Assembly (NCBI GenBank): GCA_029856235.1
Contig: JAHQWP010000048.1
Span: forward strand, 1-48,387
Reading direction: 5' to 3'
Source of the DNA: Promethearchaeia archaeon
GTDB taxonomy: Archaea > Asgardarchaeota > Lokiarchaeia > Sigyniarchaeales > SOKP01
Length of the DNA: 48,387 bases
Of the stretch, positions 23,268 to 32,522 are shown piece after piece (within the stretch, counting starts at the first letter, position 1; each line of letters starts with the position of its first letter). The notes under the pieces were generated by a model. The model was given only the letters and a program-made list of their open reading frames with translations. It was not told where the DNA came from and did no database searches. Position numbers and translations under genes: made by a program.

Positions 23268-24829
23268 TTTAATTCACCTCTTTTCTGTAAATCTTGTAAA
23301 GTTAGTAATGCAGCAGTTTGTCCATCCTTCAAAGAACTACTATATCCGTGAGCTCTTTTACCATGACCTCCACAAAATTCAAGACCATCAATATGTTTAT
23401 CGTCGTTCATCATCGCCAACCGTGGAATAATTGAATCCCAAGAATCTGGTTCGTATCCATACACTACCCCATTATAAGCTCTGGTAAATCTTGCAATGGT
23501 TTGAGGCGTAGCAACTTCAATCTCTTCAATATGTTCCTTTATTGGAGCGCCAGTGGTTTTTTCCAAAGTACTAATAAGGTCTTCTGCAATTTTATTTTTT
23601 ATTGTGAAGTAATCCTCTGGTTTTACATCGTCCCACGATCCTGGTAGAAAAGCAGTTGTAATCGAAACAATGCATGTTCCCGGTGGTGAGCAGTCGGGAA
23701 TTGCATTATTTAAACATATAGTTGCTTGAACCTCAGGTGCTTCAAGGTTATTTAAAGAATCATAAAGTTCATCAGTATTCATATTGTTAGAAATGAAATA
23801 ACTATAATCTTTGAGACCTAATTCCTCTGCTGTTGCATCTAAGCCCAAATAAACAACAAATGTAGAAACTCCGTGCCGTCTAGCATTGATTTCTTTATAA
23901 GCGATCTCAGGAACCTCTGATTTAGGATGTATTAACTTGTTATAAGTAAGCGTAGGGGAAGCATTGCTAATTACATGATTTGTTTTAATCTTATCTCCAT
24001 TAGAAGTTTCAATTCCGGTCACTTTACCATTTTCAACCAAAATCTTTTCTACCTTCGTATTGTATTCGATTTTACCCCCAAATTCTCTTATCTTATTATC
24101 AAATGCAGTTGTGTAATCGTGAGATCGAAATTTTGGAATATAGGCACCTTTTAAAATGTAACCATAGACCATTGAAGAAAATAATGTAAAATTAGATCTA
24201 CTTGCGGGAATTCCTAAATAAAGCCAATATGCGTTAAGAATGCTCTTGGCTTTTTCTGGAATGTTAAGTGCATCTTGAACAGCTTCCACAGAATAAGCCG
24301 CAGTTTTAAGGAAGTTTGAATGCTCTCTTAGCAAAACTTCTTGATCTGGCTTACCTTTCGACCGTCCTAAATATGAAGTTGCTACATCAACATCTCGCGC
24401 CAAATCAAAAAATTTGCTTACAGAATCTCTACATCCCGGGACTTCTTTCTCAATAGCATCAAGATAAGCATCAATTCCAAAAGGCATCACTACATCAAGA
24501 TCTTCATTTGGATCTGTTAAAATCAATCTATATGCCTCGGGAACTTCAATAAACTCTGAATCAAGTTCATATCTTTCTAGCAATCTTCTAGTGCCGCCTT
24601 TATTCGATTTAGGGCCCCAATCGTAAAGCTCGTGTAGTGAAGTTTCAAACTCGAACCTTCCCCTTACAAAACTAGAAGCAAAGCCTCCGGGTAAGTTATG
24701 TTGTTCTAAAAGCAGTATGTTAACACCGTTCATTGCTAATTCTGTGGCGGCTATTAAACCACCGTTTCCCGCTCCAATAATTACTGCGTCATATGAATCT
24801 TCAATTCTTTGTTCTTTACTCTCACTCAT
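23264..24829 (-). CDS. CrtI/retinol-saturase-like FAD oxidoreductase
   Basis: A 521-residue flavoprotein of the phytoene desaturase/amine oxidase fold. The FAD-binding start is DAVIIGAGNGGLIAATELA (about 14-32), followed by LLLEQHNLPGGFASSFVRG, which is typical of the CrtI/CrtN/retinol saturase group. The C-terminal part has the second FAD-contact motif (DGLEFCGGHGKRAHGYSSS). Such enzymes desaturate or saturate isoprenoid chains; in archaea, related proteins occur with lipid or carotenoid metabolism, but no carotenoid gene is within the window. It is first in a two-gene operon with the 2Fe-2S reductase and diverges from the glycyl radical enzyme gene (220 bases). Confidence 0.85.
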   Translation of the reverse strand: MSESKEQRIEDSYDAVIIGAGNGGLIAATELAMNGVNILLLEQHNLPGGFASSFVRGRFEFETSLHELYDWGPKSNKGGTRRLLERYELDSEFIEVPEAYRLILTDPNEDLDVVMPFGIDAYLDAIEKEVPGCRDSVSKFFDLARDVDVATSYLGRSKGKPDQEVLLREHSNFLKTAAYSVEAVQDALNIPEKAKSILNAYWLYLGIPASRSNFTLFSSMVYGYILKGAYIPKFRSHDYTTAFDNKIREFGGKIEYNTKVEKILVENGKVTGIETSNGDKIKTNHVISNASPTLTYNKLIHPKSEVPEIAYKEINARRHGVSTFVVYLGLDATAEELGLKDYSYFISNNMNTDELYDSLNNLEAPEVQATICLNNAIPDCSPPGTCIVSITTAFLPGSWDDVKPEDYFTIKNKIAEDLISTLEKTTGAPIKEHIEEIEVATPQTIARFTRAYNGVVYGYEPDSWDSIIPRLAMMNDDKHIDGLEFCGGHGKRAHGYSSSLKDGQTAALLTLQDLQKRGELK

Positions 24830-25049
24830 AATCTCTTTCTCATTTTTTTATTTTTTTTAATGATATTTATAATTCTTAATTTATTTTGAATTTGATAACT
24901 TTTCGTTATTAATTAAGATTCATAAATTGACTTTAATTGCCTTTAATTTCAATGTAAATAAGACCAAAGCTAAAGGCTTCTTTTCATTGATAAGTTTTAA
25001 TAATTACAAAATTAATCATTAAATAATATTATTTTTTGGGAATATACTT

Positions 25050-28001
25050 ATGCAAATATTAGATGTAGAAAAAGAACTTGAGAATTTTAAAGGACAGTTA
25101 AATCTGCTTGCTATGATCTTCGATACACGCAGAAAAATGCGAAGGGAGATTTATAATGAAAAAACAGGTTTTTATTTCAATGCTAAATATCAATTCTCAA
25201 CTAAAGATGATGCTTTTAATGTATATGTGATTTTTAAAGATGGAAAGATGACTGTCGCTGATGGAAAAATTGATGACCCTAATATCACGATATATTATAA
25301 AGATAAAGAGACTTTGGCTAACCTTTATAACAAAAGTGCTGAGGAATCGCTTGATTACCTTTTAACAAATGAAATGGGATATGTTGGAAATATGAGTTAC
25401 CTTACTAAATTCTCTTATCTCACATCACTCGTAATGGGGGCTAAAATAAAGGATTATAAGGGTCCTGAAAATCGATTATTGTATCCAATTGAAGATATTG
25501 ATCATAGAAAACTCGTTAATAAAAGCCTAAATCGTAAAATTGATAATGTTCAAGTATTAGAGGATCCATATTTAGCTAATTATTCTTTAAACGACTTTCC
25601 TAGGCTGAGTTATTTAAAAAACAGAAGATTTGCCTTAAAACCAGCAATATGTGCTGAAAGGGCGAAATTAGTTACAGAATATCATAAAGAAAATGGATTT
25701 GAATTAGATAAATCTGGAAATCCTTTTGATCCAGAATTACGACAAGCAGGAGCAGTGAATTATATAATGTCTAATAAAAAACCAATAATTCACGATAAAC
25801 ACCTTATTGCCGGCTCCACTACTTCGAAAGAAGTTGGTATACCTATGTATCCTGAACTTATAGCGACAGCAATATGGCCTGAATTAAAAACAATAGCCGA
25901 GCGAGAACTCAATCCTAACGATATTTCAGAGAAAGATGCTGATATCTTAAGTCTTGAAGTATTTCCGTACTGGATGGAACGAAATGTAAGGGAATATTGT
26001 AGAACAAAAAATAACAATCCAAAATCACAAGCATTAGAAGAAGGATGGGTTTTCTACTTTATGATGAAAACGAACGCCATTAGCCATACTGTTCCGGGTT
26101 TTCCAATGGTTCTAAATGAAGGCTTAGAAAGCGTTAAAAATAGGGCAAAGAAGTTAGAACAAGAGACCGAAGATATTGAGAAGAAGAATTTTTACAAGGC
26201 TATTCAAACTGCGATTGAAGGCGCGTTAGCCTATTCAATGCACCTGAGTGAGGAAGCTCTTAAACTCGCTAATAGTATGGATTCTAATGATCAAGATCAA
26301 GCAAAAAGAATAGAAGAATTAAAAGAAATTTCAAGGATATGTGCTAAAGTACCTGCAAAACCGGCAGACACATTATATGAAGCAGTTCAATCGATTTGGA
26401 CTAGTTTTGTATGCCTTCATTGTGAAAATGCGAACTCTGCTTTATCTATTGGAAGACTTGATCAGATGTTACAACCCTTTTTCATTAAAGATATTGAGAA
26501 AGCAAAAACTGAAGACGAGAAACAAAGCATCATTAAACATGTTATTGAATTAGTTGGATCCTTGTTTCTAAGAACCAATGACCACGATCCATTAATGCCA
26601 AATGTAGGTTGGAAGTTATTCGGAGGTAGTTCTTCAGACGACACTGTAACTATTGGAGGTGTGGATAGAGAAGGCAAGAATGCTGTTAATGATATGTCTT
26701 TTATTATTTTAAAAGCAAATGAAATGCTAGGTTTTCAAGATCCGAATATGAATGCCCGATATTATTCTGGGATTAACTCCAAAGAATATTTACGAAGACT
26801 AACAGAAGTCAACATTAATATGGGAGCGTCTCCGAGCATCCATAATGATAAGACTATGATTGAAGCTTTAGTCCATGAAGGGTTTTCTTTAGAAGATGCA
26901 AGAGATTGGGCGGTCACAGGATGCGTAGAACCCACGATTGCAGGAAAACATTATGGTCATACAAATTGTATGCTTTTAAACTTAGTTGCTCCTTTAGAAA
27001 TGGCATTAAATAACGGAAATATTCCCTTAACTGGCGATAAGATGGGTGTTGAAACCGGTGATGTTCGATCAGATTTTCCTACCTTCAGTGATTTTCTCAA
27101 TGCATACAAGGAACAACTTAAGTATTTAACCGAACAGTCGATTGAGATAAATAATTTTCTTGGGGATGCACACGAGTATGTTCATCCTACGCCCTTATTA
27201 TCAAGTTTTTACGAAGGACCTTTAGAAAAAGGTAAAGATCTTATAAAAGGTGGTGCAATCTATAACACTTCAGGGGTTGCTCTTGTAGCACTAACAGATG
27301 TTATTGATAGTTTATTAGTTATAAGAGATTTAGTGTACAACAGAAAAGAATTCGATTTTGCGACGTTGATGGAAGCAATTGATAGCGATTTTGAAGGATA
27401 CGAATCAATTTTAAATAAAATAGAGCAAGTTCCTAAATTTGGATCTGGTGAAGAAGGAACAGTTGAATTAGCTCAGGATATCATTGATTTCTGTTATAAC
27501 ATATATAATTCTGCTGATAATTATAGAGGCGGGAAATATCTTGTAGGATACTGGTCAATTAGTTATCATACTGGATTTGGAATGCTTACAGGGGCTTTAC
27601 CGTCAGGTAGGAAGAAAGGAAAAGCTTTGACGCCGGGATTAACTCCTGCTCCAGGGACTACTGATATATTGCTCCCAAGTATTCAGAGCGTTGCAGCTTT
27701 AGATTACTTGAAAATGGCTAATAATGCCTCATATAATGTAAAGTTGGTACCCCATGCAGGAGATACTCATGAACAAACATTGGATTTGTTTACTAGTTAT
27801 GTTCAAAGTTTTTTCGATTTGAATGGAATGCAATGGCAATTTAATGTTATATCATCAGATACTTTGAGAGATGCTATGGCCAATCCAATAGATTATAGAT
27901 GGTTATTAGTCAGAGTTTCGGGGTATAATGCTTACTTCACGAAATTAAATAAAAATATGCAATTAGAAATAATTGAACGGCATGAATATCAAGCAAAATA
28001 A
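25050..28001 (+). CDS. Glycyl radical enzyme with SCP2-like N-terminal domain
   Basis: A 983-residue enzyme. Residues 1-150 resemble the SCP2 sterol-carrier fold: FNVYVIFKDGKMTVADGK, then NITIYYKDKETLANLYN and a C-terminal helix. Residues 190-983 are a pyruvate formate-lyase-type barrel. The radical Cys is C625 in TGCVEPTIAGKHYGH, where Glu at +2 marks the dehydratase/lyase branch (not PFL, which has Cys-Cys). The glycyl radical site is G958 in RVSGYNAYFTKLN. The usual family length is 770-830, so the extra 150 residues are the SCP2-like domain. The substrate is unknown; the lipid-carrier-like domain suggests a hydrophobic one. The activase gene follows after 33 bases. Confidence 0.9.
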   Translation: MQILDVEKELENFKGQLNLLAMIFDTRRKMRREIYNEKTGFYFNAKYQFSTKDDAFNVYVIFKDGKMTVADGKIDDPNITIYYKDKETLANLYNKSAEESLDYLLTNEMGYVGNMSYLTKFSYLTSLVMGAKIKDYKGPENRLLYPIEDIDHRKLVNKSLNRKIDNVQVLEDPYLANYSLNDFPRLSYLKNRRFALKPAICAERAKLVTEYHKENGFELDKSGNPFDPELRQAGAVNYIMSNKKPIIHDKHLIAGSTTSKEVGIPMYPELIATAIWPELKTIAERELNPNDISEKDADILSLEVFPYWMERNVREYCRTKNNNPKSQALEEGWVFYFMMKTNAISHTVPGFPMVLNEGLESVKNRAKKLEQETEDIEKKNFYKAIQTAIEGALAYSMHLSEEALKLANSMDSNDQDQAKRIEELKEISRICAKVPAKPADTLYEAVQSIWTSFVCLHCENANSALSIGRLDQMLQPFFIKDIEKAKTEDEKQSIIKHVIELVGSLFLRTNDHDPLMPNVGWKLFGGSSSDDTVTIGGVDREGKNAVNDMSFIILKANEMLGFQDPNMNARYYSGINSKEYLRRLTEVNINMGASPSIHNDKTMIEALVHEGFSLEDARDWAVTGCVEPTIAGKHYGHTNCMLLNLVAPLEMALNNGNIPLTGDKMGVETGDVRSDFPTFSDFLNAYKEQLKYLTEQSIEINNFLGDAHEYVHPTPLLSSFYEGPLEKGKDLIKGGAIYNTSGVALVALTDVIDSLLVIRDLVYNRKEFDFATLMEAIDSDFEGYESILNKIEQVPKFGSGEEGTVELAQDIIDFCYNIYNSADNYRGGKYLVGYWSISYHTGFGMLTGALPSGRKKGKALTPGLTPAPGTTDILLPSIQSVAALDYLKMANNASYNVKLVPHAGDTHEQTLDLFTSYVQSFFDLNGMQWQFNVISSDTLRDAMANPIDYRWLLVRVSGYNAYFTKLNKNMQLEIIERHEYQAK

Positions 28002-28034
28002 ATAAAATCTTATTTTATTTTTCACAGTTTAATA

Positions 28035-28934
28035 ATGTTAGACAAAACATTACTTGTCGATATCAAAAGAAACGCGTTAGATGATGGTCCAGGAATAAGA
28101 ACCTTAGTTTTTTTTAAAGGATGTCCTCTTTCTTGTGTTTGGTGTCAAAATCCTGAAGCTATATCACCATTTAAAGAAATTTCTTTTAATAGGAATAGCT
28201 GTAGTGAATGTGAAACATGTTTAAGCGTTTGTAATCAAGACGCTATAGATTTTTCATATGAATATCGAATAAACCGCTCAAAATGTAATCTTTGTGGTAA
28301 GTGCATTGAAGTTTGCCCAAATTCCGCTTTAAAATTTGTAGGTCAAGAATATAGCATAAAAGACTTGCTCGAAATTATATTAAAAGATAAAATCTTTTAT
28401 AAAAATTCAGGCGGAGGGGTTACCTTTTCTGGCGGAGAACCGCTTTATCATATAGATTACATGAAGGCCTTAGTAAAAGAACTCAAAAAAGAAGAGATAA
28501 ATGTGTGCATTGAAACTTGTGGATATTATAATCGAAACAAATTTTATAAATTTATTTTACCACATATCGACCTTATCTATTTTGATTTAAAAATCTACGA
28601 ACCAGAATTACATGCTAAATATTGTAAAGTTTCAAATGAAAGAATATTAGCAAATTTTGAAGATGTCATTAAAAACAAATCAATAGAAATAGTACCAAGG
28701 ATTCCTCTTATTCCGAATATAACTGATACTGATGATAACTTGAGTAAATTGGCTAATTATTTAAAAACTTTAAATATAAGAAGAATAATATTATTACCTT
28801 ATAATCCCCTTTGGGTTTCTAAACCGGCAATGATAGGAATTAAGCCGTCCTATAATTATTCTGAATGGATAGATATTAAAAATAAAGAGAGAATTAAATC
28901 AATTTTTTCTGATCTTGAATTTAACGATTTTTAG
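28035..28934 (+). CDS. Glycyl radical enzyme activase (radical SAM)
   Basis: A 299-residue radical SAM enzyme that makes the glycyl radical on the preceding gene product. The radical SAM cluster motif is C30-x3-C34-x2-C37 in GCPLSCVWCQNPE. It is followed by an inserted ferredoxin-like domain with two 4Fe-4S motifs (CSECETCLSVCNQ and CNLCGKCIEVCPN), as in the activases of dehydratase- and lyase-type glycyl radical enzymes and unlike that of pyruvate formate-lyase. The SAM-binding GGEP motif occurs in GVTFSGGEPLYH. The gene lies 33 bases after the enzyme gene, so they are one operon. It works only without oxygen. Confidence 0.95.
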   Translation: MLDKTLLVDIKRNALDDGPGIRTLVFFKGCPLSCVWCQNPEAISPFKEISFNRNSCSECETCLSVCNQDAIDFSYEYRINRSKCNLCGKCIEVCPNSALKFVGQEYSIKDLLEIILKDKIFYKNSGGGVTFSGGEPLYHIDYMKALVKELKKEEINVCIETCGYYNRNKFYKFILPHIDLIYFDLKIYEPELHAKYCKVSNERILANFEDVIKNKSIEIVPRIPLIPNITDTDDNLSKLANYLKTLNIRRIILLPYNPLWVSKPAMIGIKPSYNYSEWIDIKNKERIKSIFSDLEFNDF

Positions 28935-28974
28935 TTAATTAATTCTATAAAGGTTAATATAATAGGTAATCCAT

Positions 28975-30390
28975 TTACGCTTCATTTGGTTTTACCTTGA
29001 ATACATAAACAGGAGATTCTCCTAATTTTTCAGGCACTTTTATAATTAAATTTTCTTGAACTTGCTCCCATAGTATTTGATAATTATAACCTAGCAACTT
29101 TATTGAGGAAGATTGAGGGATGTTTAATGATAATATACTTAAACTGTTTCCCATTGGCTTATTCAAGAGATGAATATACAATACTTCTTTCTTCTGTGTA
29201 AACCTAACTTCCTGATTATCAGTTGTTTTACCCTCAGCTCTTTCCCAGGGACGAGTGCCATAAATTCCCTCTCCGTTAATTTCTAGCCATTGACCTATTC
29301 CAAGTAATACTTCTTTTTGAATTTCAGGTATTCTTCCATCTGGCATAGGTCCAACATTCAACAGAAGATTTCCATTTTTACTTACAATATCTACAAGCAT
29401 CTTAATTAATTCATTTGATGTTAAGTAATCTCCTTCTTTTTCAATTTTATTATACCCATAAGAATTCCCAATACCTCGATTTGATTCCCACTTCTTTTTT
29501 TTAAAGATTTTATAGCTATAATATTCTGGTGTAGTAAAATCGTAAAAAAATGTCCTTCTCATCTTGTAGACCTTACCGTCTTCATGGAATATCTTATCCC
29601 AACGGTCGTTAATTACTCCATCTGGAAACTTGTTATAGTAATAGGCAAAAAGTTCGAAAAGATCAAAAAGAGGTGGTGCTCCAATATCGCTCCATAATAT
29701 TGAGGGTTTATATTCGTCAATTAATTCATACCAATGGTTTTTAACATATTCTGTATATTCAGGGGTTGTAATACCATTAGTCAAATCATTCGTTCGAGAA
29801 TCAATTGGCTCCGGATTGAAAGACCAGTCAAAGGAGGTGGAATAATAAAATCCCATTTTCATTCCTTCAGTTTTTACTGAATTTGTGAGTTCGCTCACGA
29901 TATTTCTACTAGCAAAATAGTTTTCTTTCATAGGATTTTTGTATTTGCTCGGCCATAAGAGAAATCCATCGTGATGTTTTGTTACGAGTACTACATATTT
30001 AGCACCTGCGTTTTTGAATAATTCAGCCCAATCTTGTGGATTCCACTTTTCTAATTCTTTATTAAATATAGGAATAAAATCTTCGTAAGAAAAATCTTCC
30101 CCGTACTCTCTATAATGATAATCTTGTGTTAGGCTTCCAGGAATCCTCAATGTATTAAGATACCACTCACCATACGGATTGTTTTTAAAATAATATTCCA
30201 TTCCCTGCTCTGGTGATTCCGTAAAAGTTAACTCTTTAACTGCGAATGCCGGTACGGAATACAATCCCCAATGAATGAAAATACCAAATTTTGCATCGTG
30301 ATACCAATCAGGAACTTTGTGTTTTCTTATAGAAGCTTTTGTTGGTTCAAAATTCATTATCGTATTCTCATATTTTTTTTCTTGGTTCAT
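28975..30390 (-). CDS. GH29 alpha-L-fucosidase
   Basis: A 471-residue enzyme of glycoside hydrolase family 29. Hallmarks are WYHDAKFGIFIHWGLYSVPAF (about 28-48), YVVLVTKHHDGFLLW with the catalytic-site His pair, GFYYSTSFDWSF, and the nucleophile Asp in SILWSDIGAP. Residues 340-471 form the usual C-terminal beta-sandwich. It releases terminal fucose from glycans. There is no signal peptide, so it would act inside the cell. The neighbouring sulfatase gene on the same strand suggests the two may work on sulfated fucans or similar glycans taken up as oligomers, but this is inference. It converges with the activase gene (40 bases apart). Confidence 0.93.
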   Translation of the reverse strand: MNQEKKYENTIMNFEPTKASIRKHKVPDWYHDAKFGIFIHWGLYSVPAFAVKELTFTESPEQGMEYYFKNNPYGEWYLNTLRIPGSLTQDYHYREYGEDFSYEDFIPIFNKELEKWNPQDWAELFKNAGAKYVVLVTKHHDGFLLWPSKYKNPMKENYFASRNIVSELTNSVKTEGMKMGFYYSTSFDWSFNPEPIDSRTNDLTNGITTPEYTEYVKNHWYELIDEYKPSILWSDIGAPPLFDLFELFAYYYNKFPDGVINDRWDKIFHEDGKVYKMRRTFFYDFTTPEYYSYKIFKKKKWESNRGIGNSYGYNKIEKEGDYLTSNELIKMLVDIVSKNGNLLLNVGPMPDGRIPEIQKEVLLGIGQWLEINGEGIYGTRPWERAEGKTTDNQEVRFTQKKEVLYIHLLNKPMGNSLSILSLNIPQSSSIKLLGYNYQILWEQVQENLIIKVPEKLGESPVYVFKVKPNEA

Positions 30391-30476
30391 ATCTAATAGA
30401 GAAAGAAGAAAAGGGTAAAAATTTATTTTTTTTTCCTTTTTTATTTAATGTTAATAAAAAAAGATCTAATTTTAAA

Positions 30477-30932
30477 ATGAAAACAGAAGAAACAGAAAGG
30501 ATTGGGAAAATATGGTTTGAAGACATGTGGAGCACACCTAATTTAAATGCAGCCGATGAAATTATAGATGTTGATTACGATCCAAGTTGGATTCATATAG
30601 ATAAAAAAGGGGCTGCTCAAGTAAAGCACGAAATAACATACTTTCGTTCGGTTTTTCCCGATCTTACATATAATATTGTTGAAATTAAGGGAGAAGAAGA
30701 TAAAGTCTGGATTCGCTATAAAGCAAGAGCTACCCATAAAGGAGAAAGTTGGGGATTCAAACCTACTAACAAAAGGGTTGAATTTGAAGGTGCTACAATT
30801 TTATATTTTAACTCAAAAGGAAAAGTTATTGATAGATGGGGTTCCTTTTGTTTCTATGATATTTTAGAGGAATTAGGTTTAGTGCCACCCTTTTGGGAAC
30901 TGCATAGTCATTTACCAAACTTCAAGAAGTAA
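30477..30932 (+). CDS. SnoaL-like ester-cyclase family protein
   Basis: A 151-residue protein of the SnoaL/NTF2-like fold: an N-terminal helix pair (RIGKIWFEDMWSTPNLNAAD), a YxxxFP motif (EITYFRSVFPDLTYNIVEIK), then WIRYKARATHKG and a final strand (GATILYFNSKGKVIDRWG). SnoaL-like enzymes close polyketide rings or hydrolyse esters, but most such small proteins are uncharacterised. A longer upstream frame to 30339 overlaps the fucosidase start and looks unlike the family, so I take the ATG at 30477. It lies between the divergent fucosidase gene and the convergent sulfatase gene. Confidence 0.75.
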   Translation: MKTEETERIGKIWFEDMWSTPNLNAADEIIDVDYDPSWIHIDKKGAAQVKHEITYFRSVFPDLTYNIVEIKGEEDKVWIRYKARATHKGESWGFKPTNKRVEFEGATILYFNSKGKVIDRWGSFCFYDILEELGLVPPFWELHSHLPNFKK

Positions 30933-30956
30933 ATTTCAAACTAAAATCTTAATTAA

Positions 30957-32474
30957 TCAGCTGCTTGCTTGCCTTTTTGGTATTTTTGTTTGAGCTTTTA
31001 AATTTTCATGTAATATCTTCGTTACGAGTCTTTCTTTTAAATCTCTATCCTTGTCCCACAAATTATTTAATTCATCGGGGTCATTTACACGGTCATAGAT
31101 ATCACCGGTATCTTCTAAACCGGCATAAACTGTGATTTTATGAGTTTCTGTAATTAAATGCCTTAATCTTACAGTTATTGTTCCAAATTCTTCATCTTCC
31201 TCTACAAATGCACAGTCTCTTACTTTCGCCTCGTAATCTTTCAGTACTGGTGTAAGATCAACTCCTTGAATAAATGGGGGATGGAGTCGAGTACGAATTT
31301 TTGTTAAGTTTAAGATTGTTTTTGCAAAATCAATAGAGCTAACTAAAGAATTTGAGACACTTCCTGGTTTAGTTATTCCTGGAACTCTCATAATTAAAGG
31401 AACATTCAACACACCATTAAAGGGCGAAGGTCCTTTATAAATCATACCATGATCTCCCATTAAATCACCATGATCACTAGTATAAATTACTATTGTGTTT
31501 TCTGCATATCCTAATTTTTCCAAACTTGCGAGAATTTTTCCAATAGCATGATCAAATAACGAAATTGAACCATAAGTTAAGCGGATAAATTCCTTTACTT
31601 CATCTTCATCAGATTCTCGAAGCATAGCTCCACGAAAAAGCGGATTTTTTATTAATGGACCTAAAAATTTATGGTTATATATGTTTTTAATATCAGAAAA
31701 GGTAGAAGGAAGACTAATCTCATCAGTTTTGTACATATCCTTATATTCACCCGGAGGACAGACGGGATGATGAGGATCTGGAATGGAACAACAGAGAAAG
31801 AATGGTTTGTCTCCAAATTCTCCTTTTGAATGTTTTTCTAAAAAGTTTATTGTCCTCTCTTGGCAATAGGTAGTAGGATAATGTTCGACAGCCATATCGC
31901 TTTCATAATAGACTTGGTCAAAAAATTTCAATGATAACCTTTTACGCATCCACTTTGTTGCTCCTGGACGTAATTCTTCTAACCAATCTAAATAATGCCC
32001 ACCACATAAATCACCGTGGCCCAAAGTAATTTCACTATCCTCAAATCCATAATAAGGTTTAGGAAAATTTTCTTTGGCTTTTTTTGATGTTTCTTTATGC
32101 ATCCAATATCCAATCATTTCGGCAGATTTTGTTTTTCGTTTAAAAGGGGGGATATAAAACTGAAAATGCATCTTACCTACATTATGAGTAATATATCCGC
32201 TCTTTCGCATAGCTTCAACAAATGTTTCAACTGTATCTGGTAAATTTATACCATTACTTCGGCACCCATGAACATTTGGATAAACTCCCGTAAAAATTGA
32301 GGATCTATTTGGCATACACATTGGATTTGCGCAAAAAGCATTTGTAAATCTAATCCCTTCTTTAGCCAATCTATCTAAATTAGGAGTTTTGACGACGGGA
32401 TTCCCGGCGCAGCTCATATGATCAGCTCTGTGCTGATCTGTCATTATGAATAATACATTCATTTTTTCGTTCAT
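30957..32474 (-). CDS. Sulfatase (formylglycine-dependent)
   Basis: A 505-residue type I sulfatase. The N-terminal metal-binding DQHRADHMSC and the modification motif C53-M-P-N-R57 (CxPxR) are present, so C53 should be converted to formylglycine. The second metal site is IYTSDHGDLMGDHGMIYKGP, and the catalytic His in CSIPDPHHPVCPP is seen. No maturase gene is near. The sequence is of the arylsulfatase/choline-sulfatase kind; its place downstream of a QueG-like protein, flavodoxin and DUF169 protein, and close to a fucosidase, suggests removal of sulfate from glycan or another sulfate ester. There is no signal peptide. Confidence 0.93.
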   Translation of the reverse strand: MNEKMNVLFIMTDQHRADHMSCAGNPVVKTPNLDRLAKEGIRFTNAFCANPMCMPNRSSIFTGVYPNVHGCRSNGINLPDTVETFVEAMRKSGYITHNVGKMHFQFYIPPFKRKTKSAEMIGYWMHKETSKKAKENFPKPYYGFEDSEITLGHGDLCGGHYLDWLEELRPGATKWMRKRLSLKFFDQVYYESDMAVEHYPTTYCQERTINFLEKHSKGEFGDKPFFLCCSIPDPHHPVCPPGEYKDMYKTDEISLPSTFSDIKNIYNHKFLGPLIKNPLFRGAMLRESDEDEVKEFIRLTYGSISLFDHAIGKILASLEKLGYAENTIVIYTSDHGDLMGDHGMIYKGPSPFNGVLNVPLIMRVPGITKPGSVSNSLVSSIDFAKTILNLTKIRTRLHPPFIQGVDLTPVLKDYEAKVRDCAFVEEDEEFGTITVRLRHLITETHKITVYAGLEDTGDIYDRVNDPDELNNLWDKDRDLKERLVTKILHENLKAQTKIPKRQASS

Positions 32475-32522
32475 TTCACTTAAACCCTACTTTAATTAAT
32501 AACAAAAAATTGAAAATGTTAA

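Noticed and set aside
30339-30476. A longer N-terminus for the SnoaL-like protein
   Set aside because: It overlaps the start of the fucosidase gene and is a Phe/Lys-rich translation of the promoter region; the family match begins at the ATG at 30477.
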